A program made the position numbers and the translations under genes. From contig JBJEIY010000010.1 of assembly GCA_051877515.1 (NCBI GenBank), positions 106,646-170,645 on the forward strand: DNA of 64,000 nt. Reading direction: 5' to 3'. Position 1 is the first letter of the stretch. The number at the start of each line of letters is the position of its first letter. This document shows positions 16,370-26,131 of this stretch, one piece after another. The notes under the pieces were generated by a model that was given only the letters and a program-made list of their open reading frames with translations, did not search any database and was not told the DNA's origin. This stretch comes from XBB1006 sp051877515 (GTDB lineage: Bacteria; Bacillota; Clostridia; Lachnospirales; Lachnospiraceae).

Positions 16370-17441
16370 GAACATCGCAGTAATCCGCGGTGACGGTATC
16401 GGTCCGGAAATCGTGGAACAGGCACTTCTGGTATTAAACAAAGTTGCCGAACTGTACGGACATACTTTTCATTATACGGATGTAGACATGGGCGGATGCG
16501 CCATCGATAAATGGGGAGATCCATTACCGGAAGAAATGCTGAAGAAATGCGTGGAATCCGACAGTGTTCTGCTGGGAGCCGTAGGAGGCAGCAAGTGGAA
16601 TGATGTTCCGGGACATATGAGACCGGAAAAAGGCTTGCTGAGACTTCGTGCAGGAATGGGAGTGTACAGCAATAACCGTCCTGCAAAAATCTGGCCGCAG
16701 CTTTCCGAGGCCTCTCCTTTGAGACAGTCCATTGTGGACAAAGGCATTGATTTTATCATTGTCCGCGAGCTGATCGGCGGTATTTATTTTGGAGAACACA
16801 GCACCAAAGACGTGGACGGAAGACCGGTTGCCACGGATGTGCTTACTTATAGTGAAGAAGAAATTGAACGAATTGGAAGGATCGGTTTTGAAACCGCAAG
16901 AAAAAGAGGAAAGAAACTGTGTTCCGTGGAGAAGAGTAATGTGTTAGACTCCAGCCGCCTCTGGAAAAAAGTCATGCATCGTCTGGCAGAGGAGTACCCG
17001 GACGTGGAACTTTCCGACATGCTGGTGGACAACTGTGCCATGCAGATTGTCAAGGATCCGTCCCAGTTTGATGTGGTGGTAACAGAGAATATGTTCGGTG
17101 ATATCCTTTCGGATGAAGCTTCTATGATCACCGGTTCTATAGGAATGATCCCATCTTCCAGTCTGGGAGCAACCACATGCGGATTGTATGAGCCGATTCA
17201 TGGTTCTGCTCCGGATATTGCGGGACAGGATGTTGCCAATCCGGTTGGAACGATTCTTTCAGCGGCAATGATGCTGCGTTTTAGTTTTGATATGACGAAG
17301 GAAGCAGATGCCATTGAGAAGGCTGTTTCCGATTATTTAGATGCCGGCTATCGTACGGCAGATATCATGAGCGAAGGCAAGACGCTGGTAGGCTGCAGAA
17401 AATGCGGCGAGCTGGTGCTTGAGAATTTAAGGAAGGAGTAA
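16362..17441 (+). CDS. leuB: 3-isopropylmalate dehydrogenase
   Basis: 359 residues; NAD-dependent oxidative decarboxylation of 3-isopropylmalate to the leucine keto acid. IAVIRGDGIGPEI, RELIGGIYFGEH, VDNCAMQIVKDP and HGSAPDIAGQDVANP are the family motifs. I chose GTG 16362 with GAAGGTGG upstream; a GTG at 16353 in the same frame is less likely. It overlaps leuD by 8 bp and is followed by ilvB after 5 bp. Confidence 0.94.
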   Translation: MVKNIAVIRGDGIGPEIVEQALLVLNKVAELYGHTFHYTDVDMGGCAIDKWGDPLPEEMLKKCVESDSVLLGAVGGSKWNDVPGHMRPEKGLLRLRAGMGVYSNNRPAKIWPQLSEASPLRQSIVDKGIDFIIVRELIGGIYFGEHSTKDVDGRPVATDVLTYSEEEIERIGRIGFETARKRGKKLCSVEKSNVLDSSRLWKKVMHRLAEEYPDVELSDMLVDNCAMQIVKDPSQFDVVVTENMFGDILSDEASMITGSIGMIPSSSLGATTCGLYEPIHGSAPDIAGQDVANPVGTILSAAMMLRFSFDMTKEADAIEKAVSDYLDAGYRTADIMSEGKTLVGCRKCGELVLENLRKE

Positions 17442-17446
17442 AACCG

Positions 17447-19114
17447 ATGGTTTTATCAGGTGCAGATATAATAGTGGAAACCCTGATCGAGCAGGGTTGC
17501 GAAACAGTATTTGGATATCCGGGAGGACAGATCTTAAATGTCTATGATAGTTTGTATTCTTATCAGGACCGGATCCAGCATGTGTTGACTGCCCATGAAC
17601 AGGGAGCAGCCCATGCAGCAGACGGATATGCCAGAAGTACCGGAAAAGTGGGTGTTGTTATGGCAACCTCCGGTCCGGGTGCTACCAATCTGGTAACCGG
17701 AATTGCAACGGCTTATCTGGATTCTATTCCAATGGTGGCCATTTGCGGAAACGTAACCACTGCACAGATTGGTTCCGATGCATTTCAGGAGATTGATATT
17801 ACCGGTATCACACTGCCGATCACAAAGCATAACTATTTCGTAGGTTCTGTGGAGGAGCTGGCAGATACCATAAGAGAGGCATTTTTATTGGCAAAATCCG
17901 GCAGACCGGGACCGGTTCTGGTGGATGTGCCGAAGGACATTCAGATTGCAAAGTGTGAATTTATCCCGGCACCTGTGGTAGAGCCGGAAAAACCCGAAGC
18001 TGCTAAGGATAGCCGTATTGAGGAGGCAGCCAGACTGATCCAGTCGGCAAAACGTCCTTACATTTATTTCGGTGGCGGCATTGTGACGGCGGATGCACAG
18101 GAAGAAATGCTTGCACTTGCAGAAAAGATGGATGCACCGATTGGATGTTCCCTCATGGGAATTTCCGCGATTCCTACAGATCATCCCAGATTTCTCGGTA
18201 TGAGAGGAATGCATGGTCATTATGCATCTTCCATGGCAATGCATCATGCGGATCTGATTCTGGCACTTGGTGTCCGCTTTAATGACCGGGCAACCGGAGA
18301 TCCTTCAAAGTTTGCCACCTACGCCAAGATCGTTCATATTGATGTGGATGGTTCTGAGCTGTCTAAGACTGTGAATGAAGAATGCAGTCTCAGGGGAGAT
18401 GTAAAACTGACACTTCAGAAGCTTCTGAAGAAGATTCCGGCATGTAAGAGACCGGAGTGGAATGAAAAAATCCGTAGTCTGGTGGAAGAGGAAGAGAAGT
18501 ATCTGGACAATCGGGATGGTATGACGCCAAGAAGAGCAATTTTAACCCTGAATAAGCATTTGGGTGAGAATACGGCTGTGGCTACCGATGTGGGACAGCA
18601 TCAGATGTGGGCTGCCCAAAGTTTAAACCTTAAAAAACCCCGTACCTTCGTATCCAGCGGCGGTCTGGGCACCATGGGATTTGGATTCGGTGCAGCCATG
18701 GGAGCAGCATTTGCTACCAAAGAGCGTAGTGTTCTGATCACCGGTGACGGAAGCTTTGGCATGAACCTGAACGAACTGGCAACCGCAGTAACCTATCAGG
18801 TTCCTGTAGTGATCCTGATCTTGAACAACAGTGTATTGGGAATGGTAAGACAGTGGCAGACTCTGTTCTTTGACCAGCATTATTTCAGTACTGATTTGAA
18901 CAGAAAAACGGACTTTGTAGCTCTGGCACAGGCGTTCGGAGCAAACGGAGAAGCAGTTTCCAATGCGGAAGAACTGGATGCGGCATTATCCAGGGCGTTT
19001 GAAGAAAAAGGTCCGTATGTGATTGATTGCACAATCGATAAGGATGAATTCGTTCTTCCCATGCTGCCGCCGGGCGGAAGTATGGATGACATCATTGTAA
19101 AGGTAGGTGATTGA
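17447..19114 (+). CDS. ilvB: Acetolactate synthase, large subunit
   Basis: 555 residues. It condenses pyruvate (or pyruvate and 2-ketobutyrate) to acetolactate using thiamine diphosphate and FAD. The catalytic Glu lies in HEQGAAHAADGYAR and the TPP motif runs from GDGSFGMNLNEL to NNSVLGMV. All three domains are present. GGAAGGAG lies before the start. The regulatory subunit ilvN follows immediately, 1 bp after the stop. Confidence 0.95.
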   Translation: MVLSGADIIVETLIEQGCETVFGYPGGQILNVYDSLYSYQDRIQHVLTAHEQGAAHAADGYARSTGKVGVVMATSGPGATNLVTGIATAYLDSIPMVAICGNVTTAQIGSDAFQEIDITGITLPITKHNYFVGSVEELADTIREAFLLAKSGRPGPVLVDVPKDIQIAKCEFIPAPVVEPEKPEAAKDSRIEEAARLIQSAKRPYIYFGGGIVTADAQEEMLALAEKMDAPIGCSLMGISAIPTDHPRFLGMRGMHGHYASSMAMHHADLILALGVRFNDRATGDPSKFATYAKIVHIDVDGSELSKTVNEECSLRGDVKLTLQKLLKKIPACKRPEWNEKIRSLVEEEEKYLDNRDGMTPRRAILTLNKHLGENTAVATDVGQHQMWAAQSLNLKKPRTFVSSGGLGTMGFGFGAAMGAAFATKERSVLITGDGSFGMNLNELATAVTYQVPVVILILNNSVLGMVRQWQTLFFDQHYFSTDLNRKTDFVALAQAFGANGEAVSNAEELDAALSRAFEEKGPYVIDCTIDKDEFVLPMLPPGGSMDDIIVKVGD

Positions 19115-19115
19115 T

Positions 19116-19619
19116 ATGACACGATATACAGTTGCCGTGCTGGTACGAAATCAGTTTGGTGTATTGAACCGTGTAACCAGCATGTTCCGGCGCCGCCAGT
19201 TTAATATCAGTTCTTTAACGGTTTGTGAAACGGAATCGAATAAGTTTTCCCGTATTACAGTGGTGTTTGACGGAGAAGAAGGAACAAAGCAGCAGCTGAT
19301 CAACCAGTTGTACAAGCTGCCGGATGTTTGTTTTATACAGGAGTACAAAGCAGAAGAATCCATTAATTGCGAACTGCTATTGGTCAAGATGGCGAATGAA
19401 TCGTCAACCCGGGAAGAAATCCGTTCTGCAGCAGATGCTTTTGGCGCCGTCACAGTGGATTATGCGAAGGACTCCATGGTTTTCCGACTTACCGACAATA
19501 CCAGGAAGATTGATGAATTTGTCAATCTGATGCGGGACTTTAAAATACTTGAAATCTGCCGGACAGGTAGTGTGGCTCTGGAAAAGGGAAGCACCACCAT
19601 TAGTCAGGTAGTAAAATAA
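19116..19619 (+). CDS. ilvN: Acetolactate synthase, small (regulatory) subunit
   Basis: 167 residues with an N-terminal ACT domain (VLVRNQFGVLNRVTSMF...FNISSLTV) that binds valine and a C-terminal domain typical of IlvN/IlvH. It confers feedback inhibition on IlvB. ATG 19116 has AAAGGTAGG upstream; a GTG at 19107 would overlap ilvB and is less likely. Confidence 0.93.
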   Translation: MTRYTVAVLVRNQFGVLNRVTSMFRRRQFNISSLTVCETESNKFSRITVVFDGEEGTKQQLINQLYKLPDVCFIQEYKAEESINCELLLVKMANESSTREEIRSAADAFGAVTVDYAKDSMVFRLTDNTRKIDEFVNLMRDFKILEICRTGSVALEKGSTTISQVVK

Positions 19620-19650
19620 TAAAACATAGAAAGAGAAAGAGGTAAGAATT

Positions 19651-20667
19651 ATGGCAAGAATATTTTATCAGCAGGATTGTGATCTTCAGAAATTAGCAGG
19701 CAAAACCGTTGCAATCATTGGTTATGGTTCTCAGGGACATGCACATGCACTGAACTTAAAAGACAGCGGTGTAAACGTAGTAGTAGGACTTTATGAAGGC
19801 TCCAAGAGCTGGGCAAAGGCTGAAGCACAGGGATTAAAAGTTATGACTTCTGCAGAGGCAACCAAAGTTGCAGATATCATTATGATCCTTATCAATGATG
19901 AAAAGCAGGCAGCACTTTACAAAGAGAGCATTGAGCCAAACCTTACCGAAGGAAAGACCCTTGCTTTTGCACATGGATTCAACATCCACTTTGGCTGCAT
20001 TAAGCCACCAAAGAATGTAAATGTCATCATGATCGCTCCTAAGGGACCGGGTCACACCGTACGTTCTGAGTATCAGGCAGGAAAAGGTGTTCCTTGTCTG
20101 ATCGCAGTAGAGCAGGATGCTACCGGAGATGCATGGGATTTAGGACTGGCATATGCTTTGGGAATCGGCGGAGCTCGTGCAGGAGTATTGGAAACCAACT
20201 TCCGTACAGAAACAGAAACCGACCTGTTCGGTGAGCAGGCAGTTCTTTGCGGTGGTGTCTGTGCCTTAATGCAGGCCGGATTTGAAACCCTTGTGGAAGC
20301 AGGTTACGATCCAAGAAACGCATACTTTGAGTGTATCCATGAAATGAAACTGATCGTGGATCTGATCTATCAGAGTGGTTTTGCAGGAATGCGTTACTCC
20401 ATCTCCAATACTGCTGAGTATGGTGATTATGTAACAGGACCGAAGATCATTACAGAAGATACCAAGAACGCAATGAGAAAAGTTCTGAAAGACATTCAGG
20501 ACGGTACTTTTGCAAAAGACTTCCTGTTAGATATGTCTTCTGCAGGTTCTCAGGTTCACTTTAATGCAATGAGAAAGCTTGCCAGTGAGCATCCGTCTGA
20601 GAAGGTTGGCGAAGAGATTCGTAAACTTTACAGCTGGAGTGATGAAGATAAACTGATCAACAACTAG
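19651..20667 (+). CDS. ilvC: Ketol-acid reductoisomerase
   Basis: 338 residues, the short class I form. IIGYGSQGHAHALNLKDSG is the NAD(P)H-binding motif, and the metal-binding residues lie in FGEQAVLCGG and AYFECIHEMKLI. It converts acetolactate to dihydroxyisovalerate. GAGGTAAG precedes the start, and ilvD follows after 11 bp. Confidence 0.96.
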   Translation: MARIFYQQDCDLQKLAGKTVAIIGYGSQGHAHALNLKDSGVNVVVGLYEGSKSWAKAEAQGLKVMTSAEATKVADIIMILINDEKQAALYKESIEPNLTEGKTLAFAHGFNIHFGCIKPPKNVNVIMIAPKGPGHTVRSEYQAGKGVPCLIAVEQDATGDAWDLGLAYALGIGGARAGVLETNFRTETETDLFGEQAVLCGGVCALMQAGFETLVEAGYDPRNAYFECIHEMKLIVDLIYQSGFAGMRYSISNTAEYGDYVTGPKIITEDTKNAMRKVLKDIQDGTFAKDFLLDMSSAGSQVHFNAMRKLASEHPSEKVGEEIRKLYSWSDEDKLINN

Positions 20668-20678
20668 GAGTGAGTTCT

Positions 20679-22334
20679 ATGTCAAGAGAAAACATTGTTG
20701 ATGGCGTACAGAATGCACCTCATCGAAGTTTGTTTCATGCGCTGGGATTAACGGAAGAGGAACAGAAAAGACCATTGATCGGTATTGTCAGTTCCTATAA
20801 CGAGATCGTTCCCGGTCACATGAATATCGATAAAATTGTAGAAGCAGTTAAAATGGGAGTAGCAATGGCGGGTGGAACCCCCATTGTCTTCCCGGCAATT
20901 GCCGTTTGTGACGGTATTGCCATGGGTCATACCGGAATGAAGTATTCTCTGGTAACCCGTGATCTGATTGCTGATTCCACAGAAGCAATGGCGCTGGCCC
21001 ATGGCTTTGATGGTCTTGTCATGGTTCCAAACTGTGATAAAAATGTTCCGGGCCTGTTAATGGCAGCAGCCAGAGTCAACGTCCCCACTGTTTTTGTCAG
21101 TGGAGGTCCGATGCTGGCAGGTCATGTGGACGGAAGAAAGACCAGCCTGTCTTCTATGTTTGAGGCAGTGGGTACCTATTCCGCAGGAAAGCTGTCTGAT
21201 GAGAAATTGCAGGAATATGAGTGTAAGACCTGTCCTACCTGTGGTTCCTGTTCCGGAATGTATACAGCAAATTCCATGAACTGCCTGACAGAGGCACTGG
21301 GAATGGGATTAAAAGGAAACGGAACAATCCCGGCTGTGTATTCTGCCCGTATTGAGCTGGCAAAACATGCCGGTATGGCCGTTATGGATCTGGTACGTCA
21401 GAATATCCGTCCAAGTGATATTATGACAGAAAAGGCATTGATGAATGCTCTTACCGTGGACATGGCATTGGGATGTTCTACCAACAGTATGCTGCATCTG
21501 CCGGCTATTGCCCATGAGTGCGGAGTAGATCTGAATCTGGACATCGCAAATAAGATCAGTGCGAAGACACCGAATCTGTGTCACCTTGCACCGGCAGGAA
21601 GAACCTATATGGAGGATCTGAACGAGGCAGGCGGTGTTTATGCTGTGATGAATGAGCTTACCAAGAAGGGATTGCTGAATCTGGATTGTATGACAGTCAC
21701 CGGTAAGACCATTGGAGAAAACATTGCAGGATGCGAGAATCTGGATCCTGAGATCATTCGTCCGATAGAGAATCCGTATAGTGAAACCGGAGGAATTGCC
21801 GTACTTCGCGGAAATCTTGCCCCGGAAGGCAGTGTGGTAAAACGTTCTGCAGTACTTCCCGAAATGCTGGTTCATGAGGGACCTGCAAGAGTCTTTGACT
21901 GTGAGGAAGATGCCCAGGCAGCCATCAATGCCGGTAAGATCGTACCGGGAGATGTGGTAGTGATCCGTTATGAAGGACCCAAAGGTGGTCCGGGCATGCG
22001 GGAAATGTTAAATCCAACCTCAGCTATTATGGGAATGGGGCTTGGAAACAGTGTTGCCCTGATCACAGACGGACGTTTTAGCGGTGCCACAAGAGGTGCC
22101 TGTGTCGGTCACATTACACCGGAAGCAGCTTCCGGCGGTTTGATCGGAGTGGTGGAAGAAGGCGATATCATCAGTATCAATATTCCGGAAAACAAGATCG
22201 AACTGAAGGTGGATGAAGCCGTACTTGCAGAAAGAAAGAAGAATTTTGTACCTAAGACCAAAGAACTGTCCGGTTATCTGAAGCGTTATGCGTCTCTGGT
22301 ATCCGGTGGTGCTTCGGGAGCAATTTTAAACTAG
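20679..22334 (+). CDS. ilvD: Dihydroxy-acid dehydratase
   Basis: 551 residues. Fe-S cluster cysteines lie in PNCDKNVPG and CPTCGSCSGMYTANSM, and TDGRFSGATRGACVGHITPEA is the C-terminal signature. It makes the keto-acid precursors of valine and isoleucine. ATG 20679 has AGGAG 8 bp upstream; the GTG at 20670 is inside that site. The DUF815 ATPase gene begins 1 bp after the stop. Confidence 0.96.
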   Translation: MSRENIVDGVQNAPHRSLFHALGLTEEEQKRPLIGIVSSYNEIVPGHMNIDKIVEAVKMGVAMAGGTPIVFPAIAVCDGIAMGHTGMKYSLVTRDLIADSTEAMALAHGFDGLVMVPNCDKNVPGLLMAAARVNVPTVFVSGGPMLAGHVDGRKTSLSSMFEAVGTYSAGKLSDEKLQEYECKTCPTCGSCSGMYTANSMNCLTEALGMGLKGNGTIPAVYSARIELAKHAGMAVMDLVRQNIRPSDIMTEKALMNALTVDMALGCSTNSMLHLPAIAHECGVDLNLDIANKISAKTPNLCHLAPAGRTYMEDLNEAGGVYAVMNELTKKGLLNLDCMTVTGKTIGENIAGCENLDPEIIRPIENPYSETGGIAVLRGNLAPEGSVVKRSAVLPEMLVHEGPARVFDCEEDAQAAINAGKIVPGDVVVIRYEGPKGGPGMREMLNPTSAIMGMGLGNSVALITDGRFSGATRGACVGHITPEAASGGLIGVVEEGDIISINIPENKIELKVDEAVLAERKKNFVPKTKELSGYLKRYASLVSGGASGAILN

Positions 22335-22335
22335 T

Positions 22336-23508
22336 ATGAACGAGTTAAAAAATAAACTGGAAGCCTTGTGCATTTTCAGGAGCCTGTTAAAAGACCCGGT
22401 GATAGAAGCACTTTTGGAGTATTTTCAAAATCCATCCAATTCAACCTATGCCGGGTTTGTGGCAGCGCTTTATGATGCCAATGGCGGAAATCTTAGTGCG
22501 TATATCAAAGAGATCTGTGAAAACAGCGAGAATGTCTATGTCAGGGTCTTAGGGAGGCAAGAGGCGGCACCTGAGCATTTGTATCAGGCCCTCCTTCAGG
22601 AGCTGGATACCTTACAGCAGGTGTCAGAACTTACCGCCCAGAGGCTGCAGGAGCCTTTGGGAAAGCAGGACTTTCTTCCCGGTTTTGTGACGAAAAAAAC
22701 GGATATTGTGAAGGATTACCTTCACAGGACAGAGAATATTGGAAAATTCGGATACGGAATCTATGCGAAGAATCCAATGTTCTTTGTAGACGAAGAGGAA
22801 TCCATTGTCGCTGTACATCATCCGGATAAAATACAATTGTCCCAGTTGATCGGTTATCAGCGTGAGCGTCAGATCATTCTGGATAATACCCGGGCGCTGC
22901 TTTGCGGAAAGCCTGCAGCTAACATCCTGTTGACCGGGGATGCGGGTACCGGAAAATCTTCCACCATTAAGGCTGTGGCCAATGCACTCTGGGAGGAAGG
23001 CCTTCGCATCATTGAAGTGAGGAAGGAACAGCTTCGTTGTATTCCGAAGATTCTGGATGAACTGTCAGGCAATCCGTTGAAATTTGTGTTATTCATTGAT
23101 GATCTGTCCTTTTTGAGGGACGACGACAATTTTAATGCGCTGAAGGCGGTTTTGGAAGGATCCGTAACGGCCAAATCGTCCAATGTGGTGGTTTATGCCA
23201 CCAGTAACCGTCGGCATATCATTCGGGAAAAGTTTTCGGACAGGGAAGGTGATGAGGTTCACCGCAACGATTCCATGCAGGAACTGATCTCTCTGTCAGA
23301 ACGTTTTGGTATACACGTTACGTTTTCAAAGCCGGATAAAGGCACTTATCTTGAAATCGTCCGACATCTGGCGAAGGATGTGGGTATTCTGATGCCGGAG
23401 GAAGAACTGGAGCTACTGGCGGAGCGATTTGCGCTGGAACGAGGCTTAAGATCGGCGCGCCTGGCCCGTCAGTTTGTGGATGGTTTAGTCGCATCAAAGA
23501 ACGATTGA
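22336..23508 (+). CDS. DUF815-family AAA+ ATPase
   Basis: 390 residues. An N-terminal helical region of about 165 residues is followed by an ATPase core with Walker A TGDAGTGKSST (near 199-209), Walker B FVLFIDDLSFLRDDD (near 250), a sensor in VYATSNRRH and an arginine-rich C-terminal small domain ending RSARLARQF. This is the DUF815 family, usually annotated only as an ATP-binding protein; its role is unknown. The start is 1 bp after ilvD, with GGAG inside the end of ilvD, so it is translated with the isoleucine-valine genes. No known link to amino acid synthesis exists. Confidence 0.88.
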   Translation: MNELKNKLEALCIFRSLLKDPVIEALLEYFQNPSNSTYAGFVAALYDANGGNLSAYIKEICENSENVYVRVLGRQEAAPEHLYQALLQELDTLQQVSELTAQRLQEPLGKQDFLPGFVTKKTDIVKDYLHRTENIGKFGYGIYAKNPMFFVDEEESIVAVHHPDKIQLSQLIGYQRERQIILDNTRALLCGKPAANILLTGDAGTGKSSTIKAVANALWEEGLRIIEVRKEQLRCIPKILDELSGNPLKFVLFIDDLSFLRDDDNFNALKAVLEGSVTAKSSNVVVYATSNRRHIIREKFSDREGDEVHRNDSMQELISLSERFGIHVTFSKPDKGTYLEIVRHLAKDVGILMPEEELELLAERFALERGLRSARLARQFVDGLVASKND

Positions 23509-23532
23509 CAAGGTGCCACGACTGGATACGAA
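23505..23532 (+). promoter_or_regulatory. Possible internal promoter before ilvE
   Basis: A perfect TTGACA (23505-23510) overlaps the stop codon of the DUF815 gene and is followed after 16 bp by a weak TACGAA (23527-23532). This could give ilvE extra expression independent of the T-box. The -10 is poor, so confidence is low. Confidence 0.3.
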
Positions 23533-23579
23533 CACACGAAAATAGATTGAGATAAGAGAAACAAGTAGGAGGATGAAAG

Positions 23580-24650
23580 ATGTTAAATATCAGATTTGAA
23601 GAAACAAAAAATCCTAAACCATTGCCGGCGAAAGATGATCCATTGGTTTTTGGTACTATTTTTACCGATCACATGTTTATTATGGATTATGAAGAGGGAA
23701 AGGGATGGTATGACCCAAGAGTCGTTCCATATGCTCCAATCGTACTGGAACCGTCAGCAATGATCCTGCACTACGGACAGGAAGTGTTTGAAGGTCTGAA
23801 GGCATATCCCATCGGAAACGGTAAAGTGCAATTGTTCCGTCCGGATAAAAATGCGGAACGTATGCAGAAATCCAACAACCGGCTTCGTATTCCGGAGATT
23901 CCGGTAGAGGATTTCGTTCAGGCTGTGAAAGCGATTGTAAAAGCAGACAAGAAATGGATTCCGGACAGACCGGGAACCGCACTCTACATCCGTCCGTTTA
24001 TTATTTCAACTGAGGCATCCTTAAATGTAAGACCGGCGAAAACCTATCAGTTCATAATCATTTTGTCACCGGTAGGTCCCTACTATCCGGAAGGATTAAA
24101 TCCGGTTAAGATCTGGATCGAAGATGAATATGTCAGAGCCGTACGAGGCGGAGTTGGTGAAGCAAAAACCGCAGGAAACTATGCAGCAAGTATCTACTCT
24201 TATGTAAAAGCTCACGATGAAGGTTATTCCGAGGTACTTTGGTTAGACGGTATAGAGCGTAAGTATATTGAAGAAGTTGGAGCCATGAACATCTTCTTTA
24301 AGATTGGCGGCAAAATCATCACACCAATGTTAAACGGCAGTATTTTACCGGGAGTTACCCGTAATTCCTGTATCCAGCTGTTAAACAGCTGGGGAATGCC
24401 GGTAGAAGAAAGACGGATCAGCGTGGATGAATTATTAGAAGCGGCAAGAACAGGTACCCTGGAAGAAGTATGGGGAACCGGAACTGCAGCTGTTATTTCA
24501 CCGGTAGGAGTCTTACGCTTTGGTGATGAAGTGATCAAGATCAATGGCGGAGAGATCGGAGAGGTATCACAGAAACTCTACGATACCATTACCGGTATCC
24601 AGTTAGGAAAAATAGAAGGTCCAAAAGGTTGGACAGTGGAAGTAGAATAA
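23580..24650 (+). CDS. ilvE: Branched-chain amino acid aminotransferase
   Basis: 356 residues, the length of the BCAT2-type clostridial enzymes. It carries the PLP-binding Lys in VGEAKTAGNYAAS and motifs YGQEVFEGLKAY, LNVRPAKTYQ and GTGTAAVISPVG. It interconverts leucine, isoleucine and valine with their keto acids, using glutamate/2-oxoglutarate. GTAGGAGGATG precedes the start. It closes the branched-chain operon and is followed by a terminator at 24682-24720. Confidence 0.95.
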   Translation: MLNIRFEETKNPKPLPAKDDPLVFGTIFTDHMFIMDYEEGKGWYDPRVVPYAPIVLEPSAMILHYGQEVFEGLKAYPIGNGKVQLFRPDKNAERMQKSNNRLRIPEIPVEDFVQAVKAIVKADKKWIPDRPGTALYIRPFIISTEASLNVRPAKTYQFIIILSPVGPYYPEGLNPVKIWIEDEYVRAVRGGVGEAKTAGNYAASIYSYVKAHDEGYSEVLWLDGIERKYIEEVGAMNIFFKIGGKIITPMLNGSILPGVTRNSCIQLLNSWGMPVEERRISVDELLEAARTGTLEEVWGTGTAAVISPVGVLRFGDEVIKINGGEIGEVSQKLYDTITGIQLGKIEGPKGWTVEVE

Positions 24651-24681
24651 GAAAGCCTTTTTTAAAAACAGAAGAGAAAAC

Positions 24682-24720
24682 AAAGACGAACTCCCATCGG
24701 GTATACCGGTGGGAGTCTTT
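24682..24720 (+). terminator. Terminator of the leu-ilv operon
   Basis: Stem CTCCCATCGG / CCGGTGGGAG (24691-24700 with 24706-24715) around GTATA, extended by AAAGA/TCTTT. It has only a short T tract but the stem is strong and correctly placed after ilvE. Confidence 0.72.
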
Positions 24721-24754
24721 GCATATAGTAGCAAAAAGACGGAAAATATGTAAT

Positions 24755-25981
24755 ATGGATAAAGGAAAATTAAGAATCGCTGTTCGATCTTCTGTAGGGA
24801 TCAGTCCCGTTAAAGGGGCAAAGATCACCTTGCGGGATACCGGTAATCCCACCAAGATCCTGGAGCAGATCACTACCGACGGAACAGGGACCAGTGAAAC
24901 CCTGGAACTGGAAACTCCGCCCTTAGACTACAGTATGAAACCGGAACAACCCCAGCCTTATGCTTTGTATACCATTGAGGTAGAAAGCGAAGGGTATGCC
25001 CCCACCACCATCAACGGAATTGAGGTGCTGCCCCAGGAGCTGGCTTTGCAGTCCGTGAATCTGCGTCCCTTAGAGGTGACGGATGAGGAACAGAATATTG
25101 TCATTGCTAATCATACTTTGTTTGAGGAGTATCCTCCTAAAATACCGGAGTCCGAGATCAAACCTATTTCTGAAACCGGAGAGATTGTTTTAAGCCGGGT
25201 AGTGGTTCCGGAGATCGTTGTGGTCCATGACGGACCGCCTTCTGACCTCAGTGCCCAGAACTTCTATGTCCCTTACGGGGATTACATTAAAAATGTGGCC
25301 AGCAGTGAGATCTATGCTACCTGGCCAAGGGAAACCATCAAGGCCAATGTTCTGGCCATTATGTCTTTTACCTTAAATCGTGTTTATACTGAGTGGTATC
25401 GGAACAAATCTTACGACTTTACCATTACGTCCTCTACTGCCTATGACCATAAATGGGCCCGGGGAAGAAATGTTTATGAGAGTATCTCCAATGTAGTGGA
25501 TGAGCTTTTTGGTATGTATCTGTCCAGACCCAACGTAAAACAGCCCATCCTCACCCAGTATTGCGACGGAAAAATGGTATCCTGTCCCAACTGGATGACC
25601 CAGTGGGGCAGCAAATATTTAGGAGATCAGAATTATACTGCTATTGAGATCCTGCGGTATTATTATGGCAGCAGTATCTATATCAACACTGCGGAAGAGG
25701 TTGCCGGCATCCCCGCTTCCTGGCCCGGTTTTGATCTGGAAGAGGGTTCCACGGGACAGAAGGTCATGCAGATGCAGGAACAACTGGTGCGGATTGCACA
25801 GTCTTATCCCGCCATTCCCAAGATCCCGGTGGATGGGGTGTTTGGTCCAAGGACAAAAGAAGCGGTCATGGAATTCCAGCGGATCTTTGATCTTCCGGTA
25901 ACCGGTGTAGTAAATTATGCAACATGGTATAAAATTTCTCAAATTTTTGTGGGAGTTAGCCGAATTGCGGAACTGGTGTAA
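24755..25981 (+). CDS. SpoIID-like and peptidoglycan-binding domain protein
   Basis: 408 residues. The N-terminal part is a beta-rich carboxypeptidase-regulatory-like region (SPVKGAKITLRDTGN). The middle (about 205-320) resembles the SpoIID/amidase enhancer fold (YIKNVASSEIYATWPRETIKANVLAIMS). The C-terminal 70 residues are a peptidoglycan-binding repeat (GSTGQKVMQMQEQL...VDGVFGPRTKEAVMEFQ). No signal peptide is evident, so export is unclear. It is probably cell wall or spore cortex related. The start lies after GGAAA; ATG 24755 is the first plausible one after the ilvE terminator. Confidence 0.75.
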   Translation: MDKGKLRIAVRSSVGISPVKGAKITLRDTGNPTKILEQITTDGTGTSETLELETPPLDYSMKPEQPQPYALYTIEVESEGYAPTTINGIEVLPQELALQSVNLRPLEVTDEEQNIVIANHTLFEEYPPKIPESEIKPISETGEIVLSRVVVPEIVVVHDGPPSDLSAQNFYVPYGDYIKNVASSEIYATWPRETIKANVLAIMSFTLNRVYTEWYRNKSYDFTITSSTAYDHKWARGRNVYESISNVVDELFGMYLSRPNVKQPILTQYCDGKMVSCPNWMTQWGSKYLGDQNYTAIEILRYYYGSSIYINTAEEVAGIPASWPGFDLEEGSTGQKVMQMQEQLVRIAQSYPAIPKIPVDGVFGPRTKEAVMEFQRIFDLPVTGVVNYATWYKISQIFVGVSRIAELV

Positions 25982-25994
25982 AAAATAAATCCTA

Positions 25995-26030
25995 AAGTGC
26001 GGGAAACAGAAACTTCCCGCACTTATTATT
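25995..26030 (+). terminator. Rho-independent terminator
   Basis: Perfect 11-bp stem AAGTGCGGGAA / TTCCCGCACTT (25995-26005 with 26014-26024) followed by ATTATTTT. It ends the SpoIID-like gene. Confidence 0.88.
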
Positions 26031-26131
26031 TTGATAATTTTAAAGATATTTTATAATTGTCGTAGATTTTTTGGTTGTTGTATAGTATAATATACGCGAT
26101 GGAGAAAATCATGGAACAAAAGGGGATACAA

